This document shows, piece by piece, positions 20,791 through 31,557 of a stretch of DNA of 64,000 nucleotides. The notes below the pieces were generated by a model. That model was not told where the DNA came from and searched no databases. It saw only the letters and a list, made by a program, of their open reading frames with translations. The stretch is from Hoplostethus atlanticus (lineage: Eukaryota; Chordata; Actinopteri; Trachichthyiformes; Trachichthyidae). Position 1 is the stretch's first letter, and every line of letters starts with the position of its first letter. The translations under genes were made by a program, and so were the position numbers. The stretch spans positions 186,001-250,000 of the forward strand of contig JAXDDX010000280.1 in NCBI GenBank assembly GCA_034670405.1, read 5' to 3'.

Positions 20791-23700
20791 CTTCAATTCA
20801 ATTCATTTCATGTAGATTTAGGTCAGAGATGTAGGTCAAGAACTTAAATCTAATTAGTGTTTTGTAATTTAATTAAGTTGAATCCAATTTGGTTATTAAA
20901 GGAAAATCCACCCTGGGTTAGATCCCATCAATCTGTGATGTTCCACACATTATTTTGTGATGAAGAGTTAACTTTTTTATTGTAGCCACTTTCCCTCAAC
21001 ATGCCTCGTCTACTTCTGCTCCAGTTAGTGATTTCCTACATTTCCCAAAATGACTTTTAACAACCCCTGAGAGAACAGACGGTGAACTTGGTTCTGAGGA
21101 ACTGACACCAAAACCTGACATTTACTGTTGATGTTTTTAGATTGCTGAAACTGTTGTTGCTATCGAACTCTGTTTTAGCTGCATTGGAAATAACGAGATG
21201 GCTTATTATTCACGGGAATAACAAAATGGGCACAGAAACACAAGGTACATCGCCAATAGCTGTTTTAGGGTGGATTTGTCCTTTAAGTGCACAACATTTT
21301 TAAAATAGTAAAGCAGATAGTAATGAGCTCAAGAAAATAAGACCTTGTATACTGACAGACGTTACGCAATCAACCAAATAGATTGAATAAAAACAATGTT
21401 AGACAGTCAAACAAATCGAACAGATTGTGAACAGATTGACAGGCAGTGACGAGCAAAATAAAAGACAGACAACTCCACTGACAAATCAACCAGCTAGATA
21501 CACACCTTCCCTACCACCAACATGATCAGGACGTTCGTCAGCTCTTCCAGCATCCGGCCCTGGGCCAAAGCGAATGCCTCCAGGCACCAACCGTCTATAA
21601 AGAGGCACAACCCAGTTAGTTTTTCTCAACCTCTCTGATATTTTAAGGTGTTTCTGCTTCATTATGTAGTACAGTAGAGAGCAAAAGGAAAGGTCAGAGA
21701 GAGAGAGAGAGAGAAGGGATGATATGTGACGATGGTTTACTGGGGGTTACTCAAAGCAAATTCGTGGCATCAGGACACTCATCTGTTTCATTTTGTATGA
21801 TTGGGTAGATATGACCATCACATGAAAGACACTGAGGGCCTTGGTAACTTGGAACTATATAGTTTGTTTTTGAAACTAAGAAAAAGTAGAGCATTGTAAT
21901 TTGTCACGGGAGTATAAGAAATGAAAACAGACATGTCAACTACCAGTTATCCAGTTCTTTTAATCAAAGATAGAGAACCTGTACCTTTAAGGAACTCATT
22001 AGACACGATGCACAAGGTCTTCCTGCTGTCCCAGATGGCATCTCTGATGTTGGAAAGGTGATCCTCACCTGGCAGGAAGTCTCTGGCTTCAAAAGAACAG
22101 TGGATGATGTTCTTCTCCGAAAACTGGGTATCCAGCTTCTTCAGCAAAGCAGCCTCCACCCACTTGTAGTCACTGTTGCTGAAGCACAGGTAGACATCAT
22201 ACTGGACATTGCCTGCAGGAGGCGTAGCTTTTGGGCCCTCAAGAACAGTGCCGATTATCTTTTTGTAAATGATGAATATCTGTCCACGGAGACGGGTGTA
22301 AACAATTGCATTGACAATGATGATGATGATGAGGAGGGCAGAGCAGATGAAGAGAGCAAACTTCAGATCTTGAACGCTCCTCTCGTCGTCTTCCTCGCAT
22401 GGCTCCACGATCTGGCTGTAATTGAGCAGCGGAAGGTTATGGAGATCAGAGGGAAATTCACATTTGTACTCCACAGGATTTCTTATGTTGGTCATGTTCA
22501 GCCACTTTAAGAAGCTCTCCAGGTGGCAATCGCAGTGGAACCGATTCATTGCTAGGTTGATGAACCTGAGAGAGCGAAAGGTTGCAGGGTCAGGAGAAGC
22601 CAGGAAGTTGTTTGAGAGGTCGAGACTTTCCAGGCTGATGGGAAAGACACCCAGTTGCAGATAGGTCAAGGAGTTAGAGGAGAGATCAATCTCCACTAAT
22701 GAGGTGAGGCCCTTGAAAATCCCTTGAGGGAGAGTACTGAGTGAGTTGAGGCTTAAACTGAGAGCGAGGAGACTCTCAAAATGGTCAAACAGGTTAAGGC
22801 AACTCCCCTGTGACCAAATTGTCTGCAGGGAATTGTCATGAAGATCCAGCACTTTCACCTTTGGATGAGGTGCTGAAATGTTCCCATTTAATGTGCACTC
22901 CTTGATGAAGTTGCTGCCAGAGAACAAATTCTGGAGGCGCTTGAATTGAGTTAGAATTACATAAACATACTCCAAGTTTTTTAATCTGTTGTCCTGAACA
23001 TTCAGATGGATAGCATTTCTGCCTAACTCAATGACACTGTTCTGTGATTTGTCGTCCAATTTATTGTCATCCAAAAGGAGATAATCCAAGTCTGGTAATG
23101 ATGCAGGGAAACCTAGGTCTCGGAGAGAGTTTGCTGTTAGACATAACCATCTCAATTTGGGAAGACCACTGAATGATTTATGGCCCAATACACCAATATG
23201 GTTGTAAGACAAGTCTAACACTCTAAGGTCTAACAGATTATCAAATGTATCAGACCATATTTCCCCTAGAAGGTTGAATGACAGGTTGAGCAGTCGTAAA
23301 TGTCCTTGAAGACCATCAAAGGCATTTCTATCTATCTCATTGATTCTGTTTTGAGAAATGTCAATTATTTTTGCTTCTTTCAGTGGACTAAAAACACCCA
23401 TTTTCAAAGCATATATTCTGTTTTTAGACAGATCGAAAGTGCTTATTGCACTATTCTTGAGGCCTTCAAATGTGCTGAGGTCCGGATCAGGCAAGTTGTT
23501 GTATGAAAATCCTTTACCTATGTATCCATACAGTATAATATGACCAATCTGCGTCCCCTCAATTACCTTGAAAAAGTGTCTCATTTTGTCCACGCTGAAT
23601 CCATTGGTGGACAAGTCAAGCTTATCAAAGGACATCCCTCTAAAAGGATTCCCACATCTTTCCCAGTCTAAACCTGTATTTAACATGCTACCCAACTTGT

Positions 23701-24593
23701 TGGAGTTCAAGTTCAGGAGCTGGAAGGATTTGCCCTGGAAACCAACCAGATCTCCCGCACATATCATTTTAATCTTGTTTAACTTGAGGTTCAGCTCTTT
23801 GAAATTTGTCAGGTTTAGAAAGAACAGCGCAGGGCGGAGTCTCTCTATATTATTACCAAAGAGATCTAGCGTCTCTAAGGCCAAAAGCGGCTGCAGATAG
23901 CTTTCCTCCAGTATGGACTCCCTCAGTCTACAATAATCCAAATAGAGGTTCCGTAAATTGGACAGTCCCACAAACACCTTTGGCTCCAGCTGAAGGCCAA
24001 TATTGCTGCCTAGGACCAATCGAGTCAGGTTCTTTTGTCTGAGGAAAGAGTTGTTCCTTATCAAAAGTGTCACATGTTGATTTCCAAGATCCAGCTGCTG
24101 CAGCTCTTCAAGGCCTACGAGGGAAGTGTCATTGATCTCACTGATGTAGTTCATCTCCAGGTAGAGGTGGGTGATGAAGGGAGGCAGGACAGGAACCCAA
24201 AAATGGTGCTGTGAGGCGCAAGCGGCGTTAGAGCCATATAAAGGGCATGATGGGTAGCATCTGGATACCTGCAAGGTTACAATATATCATAATTTGTTCA
24301 AACTGAAATCTGACTGAAATGTACGGTTCATTTCAGTAATTTACACAAGGGAAATGCCATCCCCTCTTTTCTACCATTCAAATACCCCCAAATACCCATT
24401 GTAAAGAAATAGCAAGTATAGAGTGATATTCAGTGTGACCATTTTATGACAAAAAGCTAATTACTGTATTATAGTTGAATGCCAAAATAATATTTCTTAT
24501 GACTCTGTTGTACGGTGAGCCTGTTATCGTCTTATTATCCCCTACCTGGAAGTACACGCCAATTACAACCAACTGAAGGACCAGCGTCGACAT
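20551..24593 (-). CDS. tlr5: Toll-like receptor 5, membrane form (tlr5)
   Basis: TLR5 is a cell-surface receptor that binds bacterial flagellin with its leucine-rich-repeat ectodomain and signals through MyD88 by its TIR domain. Four coding exons join in phase (24593-24546, 24268-21985, 21594-21506, 20790-20551) to give 886 residues, close to the usual TLR5 length. Visible in order: a signal peptide (residues 1-16 and a few more), many LRRs (about 40-640) with a cysteine-rich C-terminal cap (FHCDCHLESFLKWL), a membrane segment at about 653-675, and a TIR domain at about 706-860 with box 1 YDVYLCF, box 2 FEARDFLPGE and box 3 region WFYERL. The TIR sequence (PGED, DAIWDSRK, DGWCLEAF, FVQKREYLVWPEDPQDLGWF) is specifically TLR5-like. 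It carries a membrane segment and a TIR domain, so it is not the soluble fish TLR5S. It lies tail-to-tail with disp1. Confidence 0.95.
20896..21286. repeat. piggyBac-like MITE with TTAA target duplication, in tlr5 intron 3
   Basis: TTAA-AGGAAAATCCACCCT at the left and AGGGTGGATTTGTCCT-TTAA at the right form nearly perfect inverted termini around 391 bases. TTAA duplication is the signature of piggyBac-type insertion. A shorter relative is at 56391-56522. It sits between the last two tlr5 coding exons and carries no transposase frame. Confidence 0.75.
21506..21594 (-). CDS. tlr5: tlr5 TIR exon (middle)
   Basis: This 89-base exon follows a ctctttatag acceptor and ends at a gtgtgtat donor. With the last base of the previous exon it encodes DGWCLEAFALAQGRMLEEL then TNVLIMLVVGK, the expected TIR continuation (human TLR5 has DGWCLEAFSYAQGR). 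It is too short for a simple open-frame search, and phase and homology both support it. Confidence 0.93.
21595..21984. other. tlr5 intron within the TIR domain
   Basis: 390 bases with a short (GA)n patch near 21690-21715; no other feature. Confidence 0.7.
21985..24268 (-). CDS. tlr5: tlr5 main exon: LRR ectodomain, membrane segment, first half of TIR
   Basis: The exon is 2284 bases from an accttgcag acceptor to a gtacag donor after SNEFLK. It encodes 761 codons. LRR motifs of the form LxxLxLxxNxL recur throughout (for example LRVLDLSYNHIGVLG, LESLDLSNNFLA). The membrane segment FALFICSALLIIIIIVNAIV is followed by TIR boxes 1 and 2. Translation past the donor (TGSLSLIKRTG) has no family match, so it is intronic. 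Confidence 0.95.
24546..24593 (-). CDS. tlr5: tlr5 signal-peptide exon
   Basis: Sixteen codons, MSTLVLQLVVIGVYFQ, are followed by a gtagggg donor. The stretch is hydrophobic and begins the signal peptide; it joins in phase 0 to VSRCYPSC in the next exon. The ATG comes seven bases after a clear acceptor (cttcctttcctcttag), so at least one non-coding exon should lie further upstream. The joining exon alone has no good start codon. Confidence 0.85.
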
Positions 24594-25279
24594 AATTGCC
24601 CTAAGAGGAAAGGAAGTTAACAAGTCTTAGAAGAAGTGATCATGGAAATTCTCAACTGTCTTCTATTGAGAACATATAAATAGAAATGTTACAGTGGACC
24701 GGTACAGCAGCCTTGAAAAGGAGAGAGACAAGGGAGCCTAGTGTCTTTGTTTGCATTGGCAGGTTCATAGTTCACCAGTGCGGCCTCTGTGAGTACACAT
24801 CCATTCATGCCTTATGTGACTGAGTTTAAAGCCTCACTCTAACAATCCACATGTTTGGCTTGAGCTGAGAAGCAGTGTGATACTGTAGATGCTATTACTG
24901 CTAAATACACCTGCCTTTATTCAGAGTGTTGTTTTAGTGTCCTGTGGATTTATAAGTCTGCAAACATTGTGAAACTAATTTACTTTATCTTCTAATCCAA
25001 CAAATCACACGCCATTTTTCATGTTTAAGGTAAATGGACATCAAATGAAATGCATTCAATGGATGATATTGACGAAAATTATCTGACAGACAGACTCAAC
25101 ATGGACTGGCCTAAGTGATACCTGATCTGAGCCCTATCCTCTGCCTTGTTTGAGCTACCATCATGAAATTGTGTACATATGTAACTGATGATCCTTGCCA
25201 TTTGCAGGCACTTGGCATTCAGAATTGTCTTGCCAGCGTGAACTTGAACCACAAACACCAGTGCCACGACATGGATGAT

Positions 25280-25555
25280 TCAGCCAAGTGTCGTGATTGT
25301 GTTTATTCTGTATACTTAATGCTTCATTTTGCTTGCCCACCCTTGGCACCTATTGCATGCCTGACCGTCCTGGTGGCGGTATCCCTTTTCTGAGTAGCCC
25401 CTCCTAAGGGTTCTTCCATTTTTTCCCCCTAAATGTTTTGTGGGAGTTTGCCGTTGTGTGCTGTAATTTATTGTTTTCATAATGTGGGCGATGGTGAAGC
25501 CCTTTGAGACTGTAACCGTGATTAAGAGCTATACAAATAAATTGAGTTGACACCA
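25280..25555 (+). repeat. dispersed fish repeat tail
   Basis: The series cctgaccgtcctggtggcgg, gggttcttccattttttccc, gggagtttgccgttgtg, gaagccctttgagactgt and gagctatacaaataaattga matches, in order, a very widespread teleost repeat that ends gggctatacaaataaa. Assigned from memory of the consensus, not by search. Confidence 0.65.
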
Positions 25556-26899
25556 TGTAAGATGTAAATAAACTGTCTTTTGGAAATGTCACCAGGTGAC
25601 TGTGTAAACTGAATGGGAACTGGGTAAATTCCTTTCCAGAGGGCTCATCCCTAATCCCTGACTAGCCGCCTGCTCAGGTACCTGAAGCCCTGGAGTGTTT
25701 TTCAGACTTTGGAATTCCCTGTGAAGTGGTGATGTTCTTCCTCTCTACTTCTACTGGAGGTAAGGATGAATAACACGTCTTCTGCAACACTAATGCTTAC
25801 ATTAGCTGTGATGTTGGCCGACTAGATCATATTACTGAAAGTGTTATTGAGCTGTGAAGTTGTATATGCACAACATACAGACAAATACATCGTTACAACG
25901 TTACTTTTGTTATCACCACTTCATATCACATTTATGTTTAATGAACCAATCTCCATCCTGGATTTATTTTCGTCATAACTAAAGGACACATCGCTCGCGC
26001 CACACAATTGCATTAAAGGTGGATACGTTATATTCAGCGGCTGGAAGTAATCCCATTACGTTGATCTTGTCAAAAAGAACACAACAACAATATTGTTGTC
26101 GATTGTAAACTATGCGCAGGTAGTAAAAGCTAAGATGGAAGCATTTGGTTATCAGTCACGGAGGCGGACAGGCGAGGTATTTTGAAGGTAAGAAACAATC
26201 TCCGTTTTTATTCATTTTGAGGGGGTAACGTAACGTAAAAGACTGAATTTGAAAACATTTCCACTGGTTCAGTTACGGTAAAGACGCAGCGTCGGCCAGC
26301 GACGTTTATTATTGTAGCTACTTCATATAATAAAAATTAATTGCAAAAAAAACGAGAAAATGTGACTGAGAACATGCCTGGAAAAAAACAGTTAAATCTC
26401 TGAATTACTTTGAAATATTGTTCATCTTTGCACTTTAATAAACATACTATTTGCAATAATTCGTTTGTGGCATTGCAATACCATGAAAAATGAAAACGCT
26501 TACCTGTTGGGCGTTATGCCTCAAACAACTCTTGAAACAAATTGCTCACAGACCAGCCCCACTGGTCTCAAAAGTCTCAGTAACTTCTCTAATATCCTGA
26601 ACAGATGTCTTCTACAGTCTGGGTGTGACCCTCTTTAATCTGCACTACAAACACTTTTTTTCTCGTTTTCTGTGTCTGCGTGATTTAACAGGATATTTCC
26701 CAAACTGCCTCAAAAGGCTCTTCCTCTTTCAGGTTTCAGTTGTTCAATAACTTCACATTGTAGACTGGATTCTTCTCATTGCTGGGCTTAGTGGCCAGCT
26801 ACTGCAACTACAAATAACAATGATATTCCTATAATATTCCTATAGTGACTTACAATCTGTGTATGGTACTAAATAGTCGCTGTATATTGACCTTACTGC

Positions 26900-27175
26900 A
26901 CTTTATGGTATCTAAAAAACATTCATTCATTGCCATTGCCCTGCACTTTATCCATTCACATTCACATCCACTTACTGCATTTATTCATTCCCTTTCACAT
27001 TCATTCATTGCCATTCATTAAAGCAAATTTTCATTTTGCCCGCCTTTGTTTTTCTTTTTCTCTCTTTTATTGTCATATTTGGTGTGTTTTTATTCTTTGT
27101 GATTTTAATGTTATGAGTCTTTGGGTACTGAGAAAAGCACTATATAGAATAAATGTATTATTATTATTATTAACT
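26900..27175 (+). repeat. repeat tail with (ATT)n end
   Basis: cattcattgcc/cacattcac words lead to gaaaagcactatatagaataaatg and then (att)5, a common shape for the 3' end of fish non-LTR elements. Confidence 0.4.
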
Positions 27176-27184
27176 CTGTATATA

Positions 27185-27415
27185 TATACCATCCATTCAT
27201 TTACAAGCTGCTCTGCCCAGTCTAGGCTACTTGTATATATGTAAACATGCCATGCATCCACTGTACATCCTGGTTCTATGTCATCTAGTATTGTAGTATT
27301 TAGTATTTAGGCATTTGTATTTTGTACATTCTGTTTTTTGTGATACTGTTATGCTGCTGCAACACCAGAATGTCCTCCAGGGATCATTATAGTGGTTCAT
27401 AGTCAAGAAAACTAA
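27185..27415 (+). repeat. LINE-like 3' fragment
   Basis: The region ends ctgctgcaacaccagaatgt then cctccagggatcattatag, resembling the 3' tail of fish Rex/L2-type elements (gctgcaacacaggaatttcc-like phrase). Confidence 0.4.
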
Positions 27416-27738
27416 TACAGACGTGTGTATATTTGTTGGAAATAACATCATTTTTAACACACAGTGGTGGATTTACTGTCACGGATATTGTTTATATTGC
27501 AAAATATTGTTTCATCCAGTTTTTCTTCCTAAAATGTGAAGTTACCAGAGGGGGATGAAAACCATTGTTAGTTTCAACAAGACTGTCTGCTGGTTTAAGG
27601 TGTCATTCAGCTTTTCTCCACAGGGTGGCGCAGTACTCCTATATATCTAAAGAGGCTGGTAGGGACAGAGAGTACCGTGACTTAAAAAAAGAAAAAAAAA
27701 GAAAAAAAAAGACATCTCACACAATCTCAGTTTCATAA

Positions 27739-27744
27739 TTTAAT
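27739..27744 (-). terminator. candidate polyadenylation signal of thbd copy A
   Basis: ATTAAA on the - strand lies about 310 bases after the stop codon, followed by T-rich sequence (tctttttttttc in the reverse sense near 27680-27710). This would end a short 3' UTR. Confidence 0.4.
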
Positions 27745-28054
27745 AGTTTTCCAGTACAAACGTTTACAAAACATAGTTCTCTGTCACTGTCCATTTACAT
27801 CTCAGCTGTTTAGTGTGAGTTGAATGATTTGATCACTATAGCATTCGTATAATATTCCTATAGTGTCTGTGGTATTCAGTAGTGAGATGTTTATAGTGGC
27901 CTTATCTCACCTGCTTTGGTAGCACTATAATATTCCGGTAAAATCCCTATCGGTACCTGTAGTTTTGCTGTGATATCTGCATGACATCCCTTTCAAATTC
28001 ATTATAGGACTACTATAGTTTTTTCATGAGGCAACTCAAATCTGACATTCACAT

Positions 28055-29752
28055 TCATGTGTCTAGTGGTAATCGTGTCTCCAGGGATGTTTTCTCATAC
28101 TTCTCAGTTGTTACTTGCTCTAAAACGTGCGCCTCCTCCCCCCGAGCATTGAGCGCACCGGCACCGCTCACCGGTTTCCCCTTCTGTCTTGTGAGGATGT
28201 GATGAGCCAGGAAGACCATGGCCAAGACAACGACCACGATGCACGCTATTATCCCCAGAAGACCCCCCGCTGTCACCTTGGAGGGCCGCCTTGTAGGATC
28301 GGGGTGTGAAACGCTCGGTGTCATGAAGATGTACGGAGTCGTGGCCGCTCCGGAGCCCTCCCATCCCTCCGTGTCCTTATCCACCTCGGTTTTAACGCAC
28401 TTATACTGATCGATTAACGTGTAGCCCGCGGGGCAAGAACACACGTGCCCCCCGTAGGTGTTTTTACAATCTTTGTCACAGTAACCCATTGCGCACTCGT
28501 CGATATCCACGCAAAACATCCTGTCCTTCCTCTCATCCACCACATACCCGTGCGGACACTCGCACTGGTAGTGATCGTTGGGGTCGCACTCCGCGGGGCA
28601 TTCCTCGAGACCACAGTGGAGTTTACACTTCTCCGGTGTCTCCGGTATCACCACATACCTCTCAAAACACTCACACTCATAAGCGCCGGGTGTGTTGACG
28701 CACAGGTGCTCGCACGGAGCGGATAAGCACTCGTTTACATCGACGCACCGGCCGCCTGTCAGCCCGTACCCATCCTCGCAGATGCACTTGAACCCACCGA
28801 CGGTGTTGACGCACTTAAAGTTGTCCCCCGGGCACTGTCTCTCGTCGGTGCAGTCGTTGAAGTCGCGACACGTCCTGCCGTCCTGCGCCAGTTCGAACCC
28901 GTGGTCACACAGGCACGCGTAAGAGTCGTCTTTTTTGTAACAGGTGTGTTCACAGTGCAGGAGCAGACACGGGTCGTCTTTGGTCGCTTCACAGGTGACG
29001 TTGTTTCCAGGATTTACAACTTGCCCCGGTGGGCAGAAGCAGGAAGGAGCGTCTCGGTGATCCTCCACGCATTTGAATTCACACCCACCTTCATCTATCT
29101 CGCAGCTCCAGGGCGCCTTCAGCCATTTGTCCGAGAAGCAGATGTGTTTAGCCTCAGCGGGCATGTGGATAGCGGTGCTTCCCGGTGGCAGCGACAGTAT
29201 ATCCTCACCCTGAAAGCCATACGGGGTCCGGTAGGTGACAGACTCGCCCCCTGCAACCACCAGACGCGCGCACGAGTTTTGGAAGCCGTACTCGCAGAGA
29301 AAGCCAGCTCCCCGTTGACCGCACGGCTCCTGTGTCCATTTGAAGTTGTCGTCTTTGGAAACCGAGACACACCGAGGAGAAGAGCAGCTGCTGTCAAAAG
29401 TCGGTGCCCAGTTGTAGAAGTCGGACTCGTCGTCTTTGGTCACCCACCGGAACCCCCGCAACTCAGAGGCAGCGTCCGGACAGTCGCTCGGTGAATGCAA
29501 ACCGATCCAGTATCGCCCCGAAAGACTCCCCAGCAAGATGGAGAGGGTGTCGTGGGATACCGACGACCGGACTGTCATTAAGTGTCCACGGTTGTTTGTA
29601 CATTGATTTTGGGCGGTTGTGAAGTCGGCGGGTTCCTGGAACACCGCGAAACACTGGTTCCCAATGCAGTATCCGTTATTCGGCTCTATCCCACTGGCTC
29701 TTCCTATCAGGAGAGTTAGTGCAATGGTACACAATCCCGTTACAGCCTTCAT
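28055..29752 (-). CDS. thbd: Thrombomodulin, tandem copy A (tlr5-proximal)
   Basis: Thrombomodulin is an endothelial membrane receptor that binds thrombin and redirects it to activate protein C. This single-exon frame encodes 565 residues: signal peptide 1-21, C-type lectin-like domain about 29-153 (YWIGLHS, CGQRGAGFLCEYGF), six EGF-like domains at about 217-254, 262-295, 301-336, 342-376, 380-414 and 420-452, a Ser-Gly site (EGSGAA, 465-470) in the linker, a membrane segment at about 496-518 and a short tail with VLEQVTTEKY. EGF5 (ECPAECDPND...CECPHGYVVD) resembles human THBD closely. Six EGF domains and the tail favour THBD over CD93, which has five and another tail. I start at the ATG at 29752: the frame is open for 12 more codons but they begin at GTG, and the signal peptide follows this ATG. 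Lack of introns is normal for THBD. Confidence 0.9.
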   Translation of the reverse strand: MKAVTGLCTIALTLLIGRASGIEPNNGYCIGNQCFAVFQEPADFTTAQNQCTNNRGHLMTVRSSVSHDTLSILLGSLSGRYWIGLHSPSDCPDAASELRGFRWVTKDDESDFYNWAPTFDSSCSSPRCVSVSKDDNFKWTQEPCGQRGAGFLCEYGFQNSCARLVVAGGESVTYRTPYGFQGEDILSLPPGSTAIHMPAEAKHICFSDKWLKAPWSCEIDEGGCEFKCVEDHRDAPSCFCPPGQVVNPGNNVTCEATKDDPCLLLHCEHTCYKKDDSYACLCDHGFELAQDGRTCRDFNDCTDERQCPGDNFKCVNTVGGFKCICEDGYGLTGGRCVDVNECLSAPCEHLCVNTPGAYECECFERYVVIPETPEKCKLHCGLEECPAECDPNDHYQCECPHGYVVDERKDRMFCVDIDECAMGYCDKDCKNTYGGHVCSCPAGYTLIDQYKCVKTEVDKDTEGWEGSGAATTPYIFMTPSVSHPDPTRRPSKVTAGGLLGIIACIVVVVLAMVFLAHHILTRQKGKPVSGAGALNARGEEAHVLEQVTTEKYEKTSLETRLPLDT

Positions 29753-29842
29753 TTTTGAAACTCGGTTGTTCAAATGCGTCCGAATCACAGCAGCCTGTTG
29801 GGCTTGTTTGTTTCAGAACGTGTTTACCCCGCGGATAGCTCG

Positions 29843-29850
29843 TATTTATA
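29843..29850 (-). promoter_or_regulatory. TATA box of thbd copy A
   Basis: TATAAATA on the - strand lies about 90 bases before the chosen ATG and is flanked by GC-rich sequence (gaggggt on one side, cgagctatccgcgg on the other). It predicts a start near 29815 and a 5' UTR of about 60 bases. Confidence 0.65.
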
Positions 29851-30081
29851 ACCCCTCAGCTCCATGATAGTGCTTTGGTCGAGGAAGGAAGTTGCTTTTT
29901 ATTACGCTGCTGGGTCGCTCGCTGTCCTTCAAAACATTTCTCTTCCCACCGCGACGGCGCACTAAGCACCACATACCCAATTACGCACGATTTTTACGCA
30001 CACTTGCACGTACGCACAGGCGCATCTACCCCACTCCCCTATTTGCCATAGCCCCTCCCTGTGTGTCTAGCAGCTCTGCAA

Positions 30082-30405
30082 CACTGCAAAAAATCATTTA
30101 GTCTCATATCTTAGTCTTAAAATCTTATTTTCCTTAAAGCAAGTGGAGAATTCTGCCAGAGGGGTGAGATAATTCCACTTGTTTCCAATGCAGTTTCACT
30201 TATTTTTCGAGAAACGAGTATCTTGAAACAAGTCAGATTACTTCACTGGAATCGAGACACTTGATTCAAACACGCTGATTTGCACTGGAGTCAAGACAAT
30301 TCATCTTACTCCATTAGCAGAATGTTTTCACTTGTTTTGAGAAACATAAGATTCAAGACTCAATATTAGATACAATTACATGTTCAAATGGATATTTTTG
30401 CAGTG
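30082..30405. repeat. 324-bp MITE with CACTGCAAAAA-type termini
   Basis: CACTGCAAAAAAT at the left and ATTTTTGCAGTG at the right are inverted repeats. The interior is rich in cttgtttc/gaaacaag words that are partly self-complementary. The family is common in fish (probably hAT-derived, from memory). It lies about 230 bases upstream of the thbd copy A TATA box. Confidence 0.7.
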
Positions 30406-30444
30406 CATCGACCCAACTCCCCTATTTGTAATGGCGCCTCCGTG

Positions 30445-30579
<135 letters not shown>

Positions 30580-30634
30580 TTCCTCCTGTTTCTGTGGTGT
30601 GAAACAGCTTGGGGTAGGACTTCCCCCCTCTCAG

Positions 30635-30673
30635 GAAAGCAGCCCATCAGTTTCTTAATGATGGGCTGCTTTC
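30635..30673. repeat. perfect hairpin, 15-bp stem and 9-base loop
   Basis: GAAAGCAGCCCATCA (30635-30649) is the exact reverse complement of TGATGGGCTGCTTTC (30659-30673). It lies just in front of a SINE. Confidence 0.9.
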
Positions 30674-30687
30674 TTACTTCCTTCCTT

Positions 30688-30838
30688 ACTGGTGGCTCAG
30701 TGGTCTACCACATAACCGTGACGTCCTGGGTTTGAATCCGACCTGGGACCTATGTCGCATATCACCCCTCCTCAATCACCTGATCTTTCCTGTCTCTCTC
30801 TCTACTGACTGTCAAATAAAGGCAAAATGCCAAAAAAA
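30688..30838 (+). repeat. tRNA-derived SINE
   Basis: tggctcagtggtctacca (A-box) and ctgggtttgaatccgac (B-box) are followed by a body with tcacccctcctc and tttcctgtctctctct. The end gtcaaataaaggcaaaatgc followed by an A run is typical of a common fish SINE. Same family as 40-178. Confidence 0.8.
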
Positions 30839-30864
30839 CATGCCAAACATAACAATCTATTTCT

Positions 30865-31030
30865 GGGGCGGCTGTGGTTAGAGTGGCTAGAATTGCTCCC
30901 GATGGTCAGGCCAGCACCTTGCATGGTAGCTCACTGCCATCGGTGTGTGAGTGTGAATGGGTGAATGAGAGGCAAAATATTGTAAAGCGCTTTGGATAAA
31001 AGCGCTATATAAAATGCAGCCATTTACCAT
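30865..31030 (+). repeat. dispersed fish repeat
   Basis: tagctcactgccatcggtgt, gaatgggtgaatgagaggca, then gtaaagcgctttggataaaa and gcgctatataaaatgcagcc follow the order of a widespread teleost repeat, from memory. Confidence 0.65.
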
Positions 31031-31557
31031 ACTGTTCACAGTGTTTACCACTAGTTTCTTTAATTTATATCAGTGTTGCATTGCATACCTGTTTTGTCTA
31101 CCTCCAGCATTTTTTTTTTCCATAATCACTTATTTACTTATTTGTCTTATTTTACTTACTATGTAAAGTTGAGTTGGCTCTGAGACCAAGAATTTCATTA
31201 CTGGTAATGATGTTTGCATTGTTATCAATAAACTTGAAACTTGAACTTATTTTTACCATCCTTACTTACTGCTATTGGAATAAATCAAAAGCATTTACCA
31301 CAAAAACAGTGGTGGAGTGGAGTACATGAAATAAAACTATAACCCAAGCTTTCATCCTTTTTAATTTATCATTCAAAAGTGACATTTGTATTCCATAACA
31401 AAAAAGCAAACATTGCAGCAAGTGAAAGCTTGCCAGTCATACAAGCATGACGACTAGGCAGATCAAGGTGCACATGTGTTTTCATTACAGCCTACATTCA
31501 TTATAGCAGCACAGTTTCACATTCATGTTTTGGTGTTGTTGTCTCAAAGCTTGCAGC

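Larger units (their letters stand above)
24594..27738. other. tlr5 5' region and intergenic DNA before thbd copy A
   Basis: The acceptor cttcctttcctcttag on the - strand at 24601-24616 implies a non-coding tlr5 exon further up, not located. A dispersed fish repeat tail occupies about 25280-25555. LINE-like 3' tails lie at about 26900-27175 and 27185-27415. A CpG-containing patch with a + strand gtaagaaac donor is at 26160-26300. Two A-rich runs lie at 27683-27710. Confidence 0.5.

Noticed and set aside
28104..29867. Long frames on the opposite strand of both thbd genes
   Set aside because: They overlap strongly supported coding sequence in high-GC DNA and have no domain or homology; the same applies to 33739-35285 and to frames opposite tlr5 and disp1.
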